Shown: one piece after another, positions 9,725-19,607 of the stretch
Position numbering within the stretch: the first letter of the stretch is position 1
How the letters are laid out: each line of letters starts with the position of its first letter
DNA from: Symbiodinium natans
Taxonomy: Eukaryota > Sar > Dinophyceae > Suessiales > Symbiodiniaceae
Assembly: GCA_905221605.1 (NCBI GenBank)
Contig: CAJNDS010002403.1
Span: 340,001-404,000, forward strand
Length of the DNA stretch: 64,000 nucleotides
Direction: 5' to 3'
Program-made: the position numbers and the translations under genes
The notes under the pieces: model-generated
Databases searched by the model: none
Seen by the model: the letters and a program-made list of their open reading frames with translations, nothing else
Told to the model about the DNA's origin: nothing

Positions 9725-10066
9725 CACCCTTAAACCCAAAACCCCAAAACCCCAAACCCCAAACCCCAAACCCCAAACCCTAAACCCTAAACCCTAAACC
9801 CTAATCCTAAACCCTAAACCCTAAACCCTAAACCCTGAACCCTAAACCCATATCTGCAAGGTCGATGTTGCAAGACGTGTCGGAGGGCTTAAGCTTTCGG
9901 GGGCACTCAAGGGTCTTCCTCCCCAAGCCAGGGTGTAGGGTTTAGGGTTCAGGGTTCAGGGTTAGGGTTCAGGGTTTAGGGTTTAGGGTTCAGGGTTCAG
10001 GGTTCAGGGTTCAGGGTTCAGGGTTCAGGGTTTAGGGTTGAGGGTTTAGGGTTCAGTTCAGGGTGT
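9725..10066. repeat. C-tract, 90-bp spacer, TTCAGGG-rich tract
   Basis: AAACCCC and CCCTAAA units (9725-9850) face a tract (9937-10066) dominated by TTCAGGG. TTCAGGG removes the TAG stop from the repeat, so runs of it give long but meaningless open frames (GFRVQG repeats). Confidence 0.9.
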
Positions 10067-10407
10067 ACCCCCTTGCAGACCATGCCTCTACCGGCCAAAG
10101 ACACGGAAAGCCTTCAACCCGAGGTGGCTTGAGCCCAAAAAAAGTTCAGCGCTTTCCTCGAGGAAGCTGTAGAAAGGGACTGCACTTTAATTCTTGGGTA
10201 TGTTTACCATTTTTAAAATAGGGACGTGGCTACTCTCACTAGTGGTTTTGGCAAGCCTTGTGCGAGCTGAGGCGCTAGTGGACATCCAAATGCAGGCGGT
10301 CAGGAAGGCAGGCATGTTAAGCCTCACCTGAAGTGGTCTTGGGGCTTGGGGGGTCTAGGGTTTAGGGTTTAGGAATTCGGGCTTAGGGTTTAGGCTTTCG
10401 GGGTGGT

Positions 10408-10434
10408 AGGGGGGGGGGGGGGGGGGGGGGGGGG
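10408..10434 (+). repeat. Poly-G tract
   Basis: About 25 consecutive G after a TTTAGGG tract. Similar poly-G or poly-C runs occur at 11312, 25619, 27860, 28178, 28364, 34387, 38317, 46021, 48603 and 56441. Confidence 0.9.
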
Positions 10435-10642
10435 TGGAGCCGTGAGCGACTCGAGCCCAACGTGCTCTAAACCCAGAAGCACATGAGGGAGCTAACATCT
10501 AGAACCCTAAACCCTAAACCCTAAACCCTAAACCCGGCACATAGGCTCCCAAACGCCCAACTGTAGCCTAAAAGGCCTCAACCAGCCTTATGGTTTAGGG
10601 TGTAGGGCATCGATTTAGGGTTCAGGGGTCCAAAAATGCTCT

Positions 10643-10762
10643 ATGCTTACGGTTGTCCTGCATGTTGTTGAGCCCCAAAACTACAGGTTGAAGAGTGCGC
10701 AAAGCCTCTGGGATACTTCTCTACAAGAGAATGTGGAGGTCTTAACCGCAGAACATTTCTAG
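10643..10762 (+). CDS. Possible small ORF or exon
   Basis: An ATG-to-TAG frame of 39 codons begins MLTVVLHVVEPQNYRLKSAQ. It lies in a 220-base repeat-free interval between G- and C-tracts. A hydrophobic N-terminus is followed by a polar part. No family recognised; chance is a fair alternative. Confidence 0.2.
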   Translation: MLTVVLHVVEPQNYRLKSAQSLWDTSLQENVEVLTAEHF

Positions 10763-10849
10763 ATCCGCTTAGGACTGAACCATGAACCCTTGTTGCGACC
10801 TCAATCCCATGTAAGTGACCAGAAATACTTATAATTACTCTACTTCAGA

Positions 10850-11130
10850 CCCCAAACCCTAAACCCTAAACCCTAAACCCTAAACACTAAACCCTAAACC
10901 CTAAACCCTAAGCCCTAAACCCTAAACCCTAAACCCTAAACCCTAAACCGAAACCACTCAAGAACCTCCAAGTACGGCTCTAGAGACTCCTACCTTGGGG
11001 GTTCTCAAAGACTCCAGTATCCTTTAACTAAGGATTTAAATCTAAACCCGTAAACCGTGAACCCTAGACCCTATAAACCCTAAACCCTAAACCCTAAACC
11101 CCTAAACCCTAAACCCTAAACCCTGCACTC
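10850..11130 (-). repeat. CCCTAAA tracts
   Basis: Two C-tracts (10850-10950, 11060-11130) of about 14 and 9 units, separated by 100 bases of unique sequence with no convincing frame. Confidence 0.9.
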
Positions 11131-11310
11131 GAACTTTAAGGTTCAGGGCATTCTCCTTCCATCCGATTCCGTACTTGTTTGGGCTGAGTCTCTCCGAAAC
11201 TGCTGGGACCAGAGACCATACCATCTGTCCATCCGTGAAGTTTGGGCTACTATTTGCTCAAGAACCCCCCCACCCCCCACCCTCAACACAAACTGAATCA
11301 ACAATATTCT

Positions 11311-11311
<1 letters not shown>

Positions 11312-11349
<38 letters not shown>
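11312..11349 (+). repeat. Poly-C tract
   Basis: Over 35 C on the + strand within a 250-base unique interval. The frame running through it is read as polyproline but has no other support. Confidence 0.9.
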
Positions 11350-11436
11350 CGCTCAAAAACATCGTCCTTATGAGGGCAAAAGGGAGCATGATTCTTGAGT
11401 TTTTTGTGGTTCCCAGGCAAAAAACAGTAAACACCC

Positions 11437-11515
11437 TGAACCCGAAATCTCTAAACCCTAAATCCCTAAACCCAAAACCCCTAAACCCTAAATCCCTAAA
11501 CCCTAAACCTTAAAA
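11437..11515 (-). repeat. Degenerate CCCTAAA tract
   Basis: Units vary between CCCTAAA, CCCTAAAT and CCCAAAAC. The open frame running in from 11175 (LNPKP-type repeat at its end) is produced by these variants. Confidence 0.85.
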
Positions 11516-11708
11516 CCCTACGTCCTCACCATCTCTAACCCTAAACCGAGGGTTTTTAGGGTTTAGGATCTAGGCGCCTTAGCCCTCAACTTTGGAGCCG
11601 AAGTCTCAAGCCCCTAGACCCCTTTAGGGTTTAGGGTTTAGGGTTTAGGGGTTAGGGGTTAGGGGTTAGGGGTTAGGGTTGAGGGTTTAGGGTTTCGGGT
11701 TTAGGGCT

Positions 11709-11829
11709 ACTTGAAGGTCCATGGGTAGTTAGAAGTAGGTTACAAGTACTCAGGATAAGGCTATCACCAATTTTCATTGCAGATACCCTACTGATAAGCC
11801 CTCTTATAATTACACGTGAACCTGCAAGT
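11709..11829. mobile_element. F1 element with telomere-type flanks on both sides
   Basis: The left side reads TTTAGGGCTACTTGAAGG, then TCCATGGGTAGTTAG. The right side reads TTACACGTGAACCTGCAAG, then TAAGCCCTAAACCC. The telomere-type tracts outside are therefore inverted copies in continuity with the F1 arms. This copy and the one at 50304 best show that the tracts may belong to the element. Confidence 0.8.
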
Positions 11830-11832
11830 AAG

Positions 11833-12080
11833 CCCTAAACCCAAAAACCAAAAACCCTAAACCCTAAACCCTAAACCCTAAACCCTAAACCCCCCACCTC
11901 CCGAGCTTTCCTGACAAGGAGCCTTGCTGTAGTCCTGAGCGGACTTCATCATCTGGAGCTTGGCGTACCCGCTGGGGTCGAAAAGTTTCACGAACTCCAA
12001 CACCTTAGGGTTTAGGGTTTAGGGTTTCGGGATTCGGGTTTAGGGTTTAGGGTTTAGGGTTTAGGGTTTAGGGTTTAGCT
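11833..12080. repeat. C-tract, 113-bp spacer, G-tract
   Basis: CCCTAAA units to 11892 and TTTAGGG units from 12007 flank the exon-like spacer at 11890-12006. Confidence 0.9.
11878..12006 (-). CDS. Possible exon fragment, unrecognised
   Basis: A minus-strand open frame of 42 codons; the spacer part reads KVLEFVKLFDPSGYAKLQMM then KSAQDYSKAPCQESSGG. Strong alternation of hydrophobic and charged residues, and third positions rich in C and G, make it one of the more protein-like spacers. It has no ATG at the edge and reads into telomere repeat (FRV-stop). No family recognised. Confidence 0.3.
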   Translation of the reverse strand, partial: KVLEFVKLFDPSGYAKLQMMKSAQDYSKAPCQESSGGGGFRV

Positions 12081-12514
12081 AGCTTGACTTTTGACTTGAG
12101 GTTTAGGTCTTAGGGTAATTACATGCCTTAAAGGGAGACCACTTCGGAGCCTTTGAAGGAAGGTAGAGGACCACAGTATGGGACCATGTAACTAACGTTA
12201 GAGTTTGAGGTTTAGGGTTTAGGCTTTAGGGTTTAGAGTTTAGGGCCTAGGGTGTTTGATGATGTGGTGTCTGGACAGGATGACACTTCATGTGGGGGTT
12301 AGGGCTTAGGGCTTTTTACCACAGCAAGGGCTGGTAAGGATGTGGTAGGTTGGTTGGTCCGGGTTTTAGGATTTAGGGCTGAAGGCTTAGGGTTTACCAC
12401 GTGTCAAAATGTTGGCTTTCTAGGTGTGCCTTCGAAAGCCCTTGAACACATTCCGTTAGCCAACGGGTATCCGGCTTCCATTCCCAGGAACGGGCTTTCG
12501 AGAGCTTGGTTTCT

Positions 12515-12600
12515 CCTAAACCCTAAACCCTGACCCTAAACCCTAAACTGCCCTAAACCCTAAGCCCTAAACCCAAAACCCAAAACCCTAAACCCCCCAC
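12515..12600 (-). repeat. CCCTAAA tract
   Basis: Imperfect units. The end AACCCCCCACCTCCCGAGCT (12593-12612) repeats the junction at 11889-11908 exactly, so the two spacers share one border. Confidence 0.85.
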
Positions 12601-13049
12601 CTCCCGAGCTTTGAAAAAAACACCACCTAAGACGTCTCCGGCACCAGACGGACGTGTCGCTACCCTAAGGCCTAAAAGCCATAAAGCGCTAAACCCAGAT
12701 GTAGGACAAATCTCTGACAACCCAAAAACCCTCAACCCTAAACCCCCGTTCTGCGAGCCCCAGTGTTATGACGGGCTTAGGGTTTGGGGTTTAATCAAGG
12801 TTTAGGGTGCCATCGCCAAAGGAAAGAGTCACTGTAGGGTTTGAGGTTGTTGTTGCCTTGCTCACTTAGAGACACGTTTAGGGGCTTAGGGTTGTTAAGG
12901 GTTGTTTAGGTCTAGGGGTTTGGAGTTTAGGATTCAGGGGCTTAGGATTTAGGGCAGGGCTTAGGGTGTAGGATTTTAGTGTGGCTTAGGGTGGCCTACT
13001 TCTACAACGACCCAGGAAGGTTCAATCCCTGTGATACTACAGGGCGTTC

Positions 13050-13276
13050 AGGATCACACCCTAAACCCTGAAACCTGAACCTTAAAGCCTGCACCCTAAA
13101 CCCTAAATCCTAAACCCTAAATCCTGAACCCTAGGCCCTAAGCCCTAAATCCTAAACCCTAAACCCTGAACACTAAAGCCTCAATAGGGCATTCAGCATC
13201 ACATAGCCATCCCATAGAGGGCCCAAATCTGCGATTTAGGGTTTAGGGTTTAGGGTTTAGGGTTTAGGGTTTAGCG
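13050..13276. repeat. C-tract, 80-bp spacer, G-tract
   Basis: Imperfect CCCTAAA/CCCTGAA units and five TTTAGGG units. AGGGCGTTCAGGATCAC (13041) and AGGGCATTCAGCATCAC (13186) lie on either side of the C-tract as a weak direct repeat. Confidence 0.85.
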
Positions 13277-13468
13277 TTTGGGGATCAGGGCCGGGGCCTT
13301 CGGCATGGGAATTGCAAGGAGCTCCTGCATAGCCCGTGTTCTCGGAACTATTCGGAGTCCCTGTTAGAATAGCTAAGCCCTACAAACCCTAAACCCGACA
13401 TCCTAACCCTAAACCCTAAAACCCTAAACCGTAAACCCTAGACCCTAAATCACCTACCTATCAAACTG

Positions 13469-13583
13469 TCTTGCTTTTTGTTGGTTAGCAGGCAATGAGG
13501 GAATTAGGGCCCTATGTATACCCTTTAAGGAATTTTACGGGGTACCTCATTCCCCCATTCCCTACTGACCAACAGTTAGAATA
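13469..13583. mobile_element. F6 foldback element
   Basis: The left arm TGTTGGTTAGCAGGCAATGA, GGGAA pairs with the right arm TTCCC TACTGACCAACAG. The inner GGCCCTATGTATACCCTTT faces AAGGAATTTTACGGGGTACC. It is 115 bp and non-coding. Confidence 0.8.
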
Positions 13584-14543
13584 AATCATCCTCAGACGGC
13601 CGCTTGAACTTAGTGTTAATGTCCAGGGGTCTACTTGAAGGTTCTTAGTTCTTGGTTTGAGGTGGGGCTACCCTTAACCCCAAAAAACGCTACTCACTAA
13701 CCCGCATTGGCCGACGGAAACCTGTGAACATTTAACATACCTATGGTGTTCTTAAACTGTAGGGTTTGGAGTTTAGGGAAGGTGTGATTCGGGTTCCTTA
13801 AATCCTAAACCCGAATCCCTAAACTCTAAAACCTGAACCCAAACCCTGAAAGGCAAACAAACGCATGCCCGTGCTTCTCAGGGTAGCTACATGGTTCCAT
13901 CATTGGAGGCCCCTAATATACCCCTTACATGCCCTGCAAAACTCAAGGGCCAATACTTCAAAACCCTAAAGAAAGTAAGGGACCATACTAGGCGGCCAAT
14001 TGCGTTTATGAAAAGGGTTTAGGGTTTAGGGTTCGGATTTAAGGATAACGGGATCCGAACTTGGGTATATGGTTACATGCTATGCAGCGTGCCAACTTCA
14101 CATGGGGGACTTCTACGAAACATACCTATCCTGAAGGGACCACACCTTAGAAACCTCTCCACATACCCATATTGTTTACGTACCCAGAGCCCTAAACCCT
14201 AAACCCCATGAACCTCAACCGCCAAAGCCCCAAGAGCCGAAACCCAGTACAGTCACTAAAGCCCCAAAAGCCCAAACCAGCAGAGTAAGAAAGAGTCGGA
14301 ATCTAGGTCCCCAGACTTCTCACCCCTGCGACATAAGCTTGGTGAGGGTTAGCGTTGAGGGTTCAGGTGAAGGCCCGGTGCTTGCTATGGGAGCTTCGGG
14401 GTTAGGGTTTAGAAGGTTTGCGAGGGGTTGGGAACTTACGGCTTCGGGTTGCGGGCTTCGGGAGACATAACCTTCTCAAGTCCTCGACCTCAGGTTCAGG
14501 GGTTTAGAGTTGAGGGGTTATAGACTTTGGGGATAGGTCTAGG

Positions 14544-14699
14544 ATGCATGTCAGACCAGCACCAGCAGCCGGCATACACTGCCGCGCACTTTGCGCAGCG
14601 GAGCAGGATGACACTGCCTGGAAGGACGCCGCGCGCCAGGGTGAAGTACCAATCGCAAGCGCGTCAGCGGTTTCCCGCAGGCGCAAGTTGAGGGAATGA
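14544..14699 (+). CDS. Possible small ORF, unrecognised
   Basis: An ATG-to-TGA frame of 51 codons in a 260-base stretch without telomere repeat. It is Ala-rich (MHVRPAPAAGIHCRALCAAE), then basic at the end (VSRRRKLRE). The sequence is GC-richer than its surroundings. A 60-codon frame also exists on the opposite strand (14504-14686), so strand is uncertain. Confidence 0.25.
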   Translation: MHVRPAPAAGIHCRALCAAEQDDTAWKDAARQGEVPIASASAVSRRRKLRE

Positions 14700-15204
14700 A
14701 GGTATATTCCCTAAACCAGGGACATGGGCTTCTGGGTAAGGACCTCTGACATGCGAGGGTTTAGGGTTTAGGGTTTAACTAGGGTTTGGGGGTTTGGGTT
14801 TTGGGGTGTAGGGTTGAACTTGCAACATCTTACAACCGTGGAAGGGATGCCTTATGACGGTGTTTTCCCCAAACAGCCCCCCACCTCCCCCTGCTCCCCC
14901 CTGGTGAGCAAAGTAGGGTTTAGGGTATAAACGAGTCCTTTCAATAGGGTCTAACCAGTTCAAATTCGAGTTACCCTACTTATAACTTATAACCCTACTT
15001 CTTAAAACGGTGCTCAACGAAACTGTGTCCTGCATCTCGAAAGCGTTGATGAAGTTGGGAGCCTGACGTAGGAGTTACTTTACTCTGAAACTCGGCGATT
15101 CCGGGGTCCGTTATGACTGGGGTTAAGTACGGGCAACTAGAGTAAAGCCACAAGTGGGTTACTATAGGGCTTATCCGCAAGCAGTGCTGGCGAGATGGGT
15201 CCCT

Positions 15205-15306
15205 ACGATACCCTCAGGGTCCATGTACCTACATAGGGAGTACTTGGGCCTTAAAGGACCTCTTACATAGGACTTTTGGGCCCAAGTATATAATAATGTG
15301 GTACTC
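15205..15306. mobile_element. F8 foldback element
   Basis: The left arm GGGTCCATGTACCTACATAG and inner AGTACTTGGGCC face GGGCCCAAGTATATAATAAT and GTGGTACTC. A second copy is at 46620; solo ends with TTGGGCCC occur at 2770 and 3322. Confidence 0.7.
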
Positions 15307-15430
15307 AACCCGAAACCCTAAACCCTAAACCCTGAACCCTGAACCCTAAACCCTAAACCCTAAACCCTAAACCCTAAACCCTAAACCCTAAACCCTAAAC
15401 CCTAAACCCTAAACCAGAACCCCTAAACCC
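15305..15430 (-). repeat. Long CCCTAAA tract
   Basis: About 17 units, nearly perfect except two CCCTGAA near the start. It directly abuts the F8 element. Confidence 0.95.
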
Positions 15431-15504
15431 TAAGCCCTAGACCCAAGGTTTCGGCGTCGCAGCAGGCGCCGAATCGCCGTGTCATGAACGGGATGAAGGC
15501 TCTT

Positions 15505-15600
15505 AAAACCCAAATATGGGGGGTTTACGATATTGGGGTACCTATTGGGGTCCTTATTGTAAGGAGATTCTATTATTCGGGGGTCGGTTTTATCTATAGA
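15505..15600. mobile_element. F12-related element
   Basis: GGGGGGTTTACGATATTGGGG, TACCTATTGGGGTCCTTATT in shorter pieces, resembles 29700, 49860 and 61236. All share alternating CCCCAATA / TATTGGGG and GGTACC motifs. Arms are poorly defined here. Confidence 0.45.
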
Positions 15601-15934
15601 ATAAAGAAACAATAACGACAAATAAATGAAATCTAGTAAAACCGCATTAAAACACAAGAGATCCTAAACAATCATGAAAAAGCCCAAAAAACCCAGTAAA
15701 ACCCAATAAACAACCCTAGTATAGGCGTCTGAATAATTCGAAAAAGTGTTTTTTTCTTACTTATTCGTTTTATTTTTTGAGGGGGGGGGGGGGGCGTCCT
15801 TACAGTATACATATATACGGGACCATAAGGGAATAATAAACGTCAACCTGGCCTGTCCCGGCACCCACTTGCCGATCTCTTGCCAGCGGTTGAAGACGCC
15901 AACCCAATTTCCCAGGGACCTCCGGTCAGGGTGT

Positions 15935-16035
15935 AGGGTTTAGGGTTTAGGGTTTAGGGTTTAGGGTTTAGGGTTTAGGGTTTAGGGTTTCGGGTTTAGG
16001 GTTTGGGGCTAGGGGTTTGGAGTTTAGGTTTTTGG
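15935..16035 (+). repeat. TTTAGGG tract
   Basis: Eleven units with TTTCGGG and TTTGGGG at the end. Confidence 0.9.
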
Positions 16036-16386
16036 GGGTTTACCCACAGGCTCCAATTGTTTGTACTTCTTGGGAGTAGTATACTATCACCCCCCTACAA
16101 TGAAACCAAAAAAGGAACCACATTGAAGCCTTCACGTGGGGTTTGTGGTTTCAGGTTTAGGAGGTACTGAGCCCTAAAACCCCAAATCCTAAAGGGGAGT
16201 AGCCCTAAGCCCTATACCCTGAACCCCAAACCCCCAAACCCTAAACCCTAAGCCCTAAGCCATCTTTAAGTCCTTCAGGTGTTTCATGGGCTCCCCTACT
16301 ACCCCCTCTATACTGCCTCCCGGAGGGGGGGGGGGGGGTAGTCAAGACAGGGCCAGCACGTGCGGCCCCTGCAAGACAGTGTCTGC

Positions 16387-16695
16387 TAGGGTTTAGGGTT
16401 TAGGGTTTAGGGTTTAGGGTTTAGGGTTTAGGGTTTAGGGTTTAGGGTTTAGGGTTTAGGGTTTAGCTTGGGCTCAAGGATCCTTAGCCCTACAGTGTGT
16501 GACTCATGTAGCGCGTTGGGGGCTACGCCCGCCGCCCTACAAAACCTGACCCGACCCCCTCACTGCCTTGACTTCAAACCTGGCCCCTTAACCGGAGCAA
16601 CTTCAGCCCCAGCCCTAAATCCCGCGCCCTTAACCCTAATCAGGATTTCCCGAAACCCTAAACCCTAAACCCTAAACCCTAAACCCTAAACCCTC
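16387..16695. repeat. G-tract, 170-bp spacer, C-tract
   Basis: Eleven perfect TTTAGGG (16387-16467), then six CCCTAAA (16654-16695). The spacer is GC-rich with one 50-codon + frame lacking an ATG. Confidence 0.9.
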
Positions 16696-16696
16696 A

Positions 16697-16831
16697 AGGC
16701 CCCTGAGAATCCGAAGGCCGCCAAAGCCCCTTTTCAGGCCGCTTTGAGGAGAGCCCGCCTCAATGCCAAGGTCTTGCACACAGCTGTGGGGGCGCCGAGG
16801 AGAATGCTGCTCCTGCCGAGACTATGAAGCT
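16697..16831 (+). CDS. Possible exon fragment, Ala/Lys/Arg-rich
   Basis: An open frame of about 43 codons begins just after a C-tract and ends TGA. It reads KAPENPKAAKAPFQAALRRA then RLNAKVLHTAVGAPRRMLLL. Basic and Ala-rich, as in some ribosomal or chromatin proteins, but no family can be assigned. No start codon. Confidence 0.25.
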
Positions 16832-16833
16832 AA

Positions 16834-16975
16834 GGTTTGGGGTTTTAGGGTTTTAGGGTTTGTAGGGTTTGTAGGGTTTTAGGGTTTGTAGGGTTTTAGG
16901 GTTTTCGGGTTTCAGGGTTTTTAGGGTGTTAGGGTTTTAGGGTTTTGGGTCTTGGGTTTAGGGTCTAGGGTTTCG
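16834..16975 (+). repeat. TTTTAGGG / TTTGTAGGG variant tract
   Basis: Units here are eight or nine bases long (TTTTAGGG, the form used at Chlamydomonas telomeres, and TTTGTAGGG), unlike the heptamers around it. Confidence 0.9.
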
Positions 16976-17217
16976 GGTTCTCTCAAGGGGGGTTAGGTCA
17001 TGAGATCTGGTCGGCGAAGCCCGCAACACCCTTCCTCCTACAGAAACTTAAGGGGGTCACGGCCGGGGGGGGGGCGGGGCTGATTCTCAAACTTCTTACT
17101 TTGAGGATGCATAAGCTTTAGGGCTTAGTGGTTCAGTGTTTAGGCTCCCAAAACCCTAAGTCCAACACTCACTGAACCCTCAATCCTAATCACGGCCGAA
17201 AGCCTGAACCCTGAGAT

Positions 17218-17424
17218 TCACATTAACCTCATATCTCTCACTAACGATGTGCACACCCGCGCAGCCCCGAGAGGCTTGTAGAAATTGCGGGGGTAGTGCT
17301 GGTGGAAGTCGATAGCCCTCCCTATGCGCCCTTCACGCACGCACACACACACACATTTCTCAGCAGGCAATGCAGTGGAAGGGACGCCAGCAGGGCCAGC
17401 GTGCAACATCATAGCTGTTAACAT
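17218..17424 (-). CDS. Possible ORF containing a TG repeat
   Basis: An ATG-to-TGA frame of 68 codons in a repeat-poor interval. The middle is a (TG)n run read as CVCVCV; the last 35 codons (REGRIGRAIDFHQHYPRNFY onward) look ordinary. An ATG frame of 75 codons also runs on the other strand (17324-17551), so coding strand and status are open. Confidence 0.2.
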   Translation of the reverse strand: MLTAMMLHAGPAGVPSTALPAEKCVCVCVREGRIGRAIDFHQHYPRNFYKPLGAARVCTSLVRDMRLM

Positions 17425-18096
17425 AAGCTTGGGTCACAGAGTCCGTCCCTTAAACAACAACAACCGCACGCACACTGATTTGTTCAACGCTTTGGGGCTC
17501 TATGGCTTTGGCCCCGCACGCCTCATGAAGTTTATGGCTCAAGGGATATAAGGTTTAGCATTTAGAAAGCTTCACGGTTCAAACCCTAGACCCAAACCCA
17601 GGGTTCTAGTGTCTAGGTCGTCCCCAGAAACTCCCTAGTGACCACCCTACCCAAGCCGCATGATTCCCCTATGCCAATCGAACCCTCACGTCACCCTTGC
17701 CACTAAGAAACCCTAAACCCCACACCTTAGCCCCTCTGAACTCTTTAGGGCCCCGAAAAAGCACATTTACATAGGGAATCTACAAGCAGGGTTGTCCAGA
17801 ATGCCCCCTTATAGGGGCCCTTATACCCCAAAAATAGGATCCTTATGCTTATGTGGCTTTTGGGCCCTGAACTCGTGCAAGCAAGGGACCAGAAGTCGGG
17901 CAGCCAGTCTACGCCCGGAAAGTCCTTGCATGATTCGCTCCACCCCCAAAGGTTTTCGGGTTGAGGGTTTAGGATTTCATTAAACCCTTGTAAACCCTAA
18001 ACCTAACCCTAAACCCTAAACTCTCTAAGGGCTTTGGGGTTAGGGTTTCCGGTCTATGACTTCACTTTACCTCTAGGTTTCGGGCTTCGGGGCTGA

Positions 18097-18228
18097 GGGT
18101 CTTGGGCTCTCTTTATCTTAGCAAGGGGTAAACATGCCCCTTTTCTTGCGGGTATATCCGTGGTAACCAAAAAGTATACTGTACAGCACGACAAAGTCCG
18201 CATGTGCTTCTCGGTCTGGTACCTCTAA
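18097..18228 (+). CDS. Possible exon fragment, unrecognised
   Basis: An open frame of 43 codons ends TAA. The second half reads ISVVTKKYTVQHDKVRMCFS then VWYL, with a beta-strand-like pattern. A second overlapping frame (to about 18290) is also open. No ATG near the start. Confidence 0.2.
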   Translation, partial: GSWALFILARGKHAPFLAGISVVTKKYTVQHDKVRMCFSVWYL

Positions 18229-18406
18229 GGGCCGCCATTTTGCCGCTTTGGTTGCTTGGCTCTCTCAACCCCCACCCCAAGCCCGTGACTTTATCTTGAG
18301 GCTCCAGAAGTTCGGGTTTACCCTAAACCCTAAACCCTAAACCCTGAACCTCTGAAACCCTATTACCTAAACCCCTAATCCCTAAACCGTAAAACCCTTG
18401 GTTTTA

Positions 18407-18507
18407 GGGGTTCTAGAGTATATTCATATAGGGACCATAATATAAGGGAATACTATTATGATCGTATTCCCTTATATGGCCCCTATATAAAAAATCCTCT
18501 AGTAACT
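18407..18507. mobile_element. F11 palindromic element
   Basis: Nearly the whole 100 bases is one hairpin. TTCTAGAGTATATTCATATA, GGGACCATAATATAAGGGAA, TAC on the left matches the complement of GTATTCCCTTATATGGCCCC, TATATAAAAAATCCTCTAG on the right, around a ten-base loop. Only one copy in the window. Confidence 0.75.
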
Positions 18508-18509
18508 AA

Positions 18510-18620
18510 ACCCCAAACACTAAACCCTAAACCCCAAACCCTAAACCCTAAACCCCAGCCCCTAAACCCTAAACCCCAAACCCTAAACCCCAAACCCCAA
18601 ACCCTAAACCCTAAACCCTG
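18510..18620 (-). repeat. CCCTAAA / CCCCAAA tract
   Basis: Alternating CCCTAAA and CCCCAAA units directly to the right of F11. The next 80 bases are GC-rich with an Arg/Ser-alternating reading (SRSRRSRSRERGF) in one frame and another open frame beside it. Confidence 0.85.
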
Positions 18621-18779
18621 CTCCCGAAGCCGCAGAAGCCGCTCCCGCGAACGTGGGTTCCGGGTTCGCGGAGTTTTCAGTTTCTCAGAGGCCCTGAAGC
18701 CCTAAACGCCGAAAAGCCCCAAACCCGTTTAGGGTTTAGGGTTTGGGGTTTAGGGTTTAGAGTTTAGGGGTTTAGGGCT

Positions 18780-18902
18780 ACTTGAATGTTCATGGGTAGT
18801 GATAAGTAAGGGTTGTATGTGCCCAACATAAGGTTATAACCGTTTATGAACAGGTTTTGCCTACTTATAACCCCACTTATAGCTACCCATGAACCTCCAA
18901 GA
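18780..18902. mobile_element. F1 MITE-like element
   Basis: The left side reads TTTAGGGCTACTTGAATG, then TTCATGGGTAG. The right arm is CTACCCATGAACCTCCAAG. The inner arms GTGATAAGTAAGGGTTGTA and CTTATAACCCCACTTATAG also pair. It is 123 bp. Confidence 0.8.
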
Positions 18903-19008
18903 AGGCTTTAAGGGACCCAATCTCTGAGGCAGCCATCAAAAGCAAGCACTGAGGCCTGACAGCCACAAATCGTGTCGAAAGCATGCTGACCCTACGCACC
19001 CAAACCCC

Positions 19009-19116
19009 TGGCAGGATCCAAACAGTAGAGCCGCCAAATGGTACCGTATACTGCTAGTGGGTCGTTCTTAGGAGCCCTTAAGCGGATCTACTTTTTGGAT
19101 CCTCCCAGGAACCGGG
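19009..19116. mobile_element. F9 foldback element
   Basis: The left arm CAGGATCCAAACAGTAGAGC pairs with the right arm CTACTTTTTGGATCCTCCC. The interior holds GGTACC and GTATACTG. The second copy is at 29530. Confidence 0.7.
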
Positions 19117-19275
19117 GAAGCTAAACCCTAAACCCTAAACCCTAAACCCTAAACCCTAAACCCTAAACCCTAAACCCTAAACCCTAAACCCCTAGACATC
19201 CTCTACCCCAAGCAGCCATGTAGACATCGCAATCGGGCAACTTAAGTAGCGACTCCGGGTCGACCCGAAAAACGA

Positions 19276-19395
19276 AACCCTAGAAACCCTAGAGACCCTA
19301 GAGACGCTAGAGACCCTAGAAACCTAGAAACCCTAGAAACCCTAGAAACCCTAGAAACCCTAGAAACCCTAGAAACCCTGAACCTTGAACCCTAA
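19276..19395 (-). repeat. Nine-base AAACCCTAG tract
   Basis: Units AAACCCTAG (some GAGACCCTA) repeat about 13 times with a nine-base period. It is a telomere-related repeat with its own period, so it was amplified locally. Confidence 0.9.
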
Positions 19396-19440
19396 GCTTT
19401 TGGGGGCAGGTGGGTGAGGGGTTTAGAGCTTCGGAGTGCG

Positions 19441-19607
19441 CGTTCCCCCTTTTTCTAGCAGTCCTGAATAGGGCTTAAAATAGGGGGTACGATACTCCCT
19501 ATTGAGGACTGTTAGCAACCCCAAACCCTAAACCCTAAACCCTAAACCCTAAACCCTAAACCCTAAACCCTAATAAAGCACTGTTCGTAGAAGGGGAACA
19601 TCCCAAG
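19441..19607. mobile_element. F2 element split by a CCCTAAA tract
   Basis: The left half is GTTCCCCCTTTTTCTAGCAG, TCCTGAATAGGGCTT and GTACGATACTCCCTATTGAG, GACTGTTAGC. The terminal GGGGAACATCCC lies at 19596-19607, after a pure C-tract (19520-19573) and 20 bases of unique sequence. Elsewhere F2 arms are contiguous, so the tract seems to have entered this copy. Confidence 0.7.

Noticed and set aside
15430..15657. 75-codon minus frame as a gene
   Set aside because: Most of it is an F12-related element, and its first codon is TTG.
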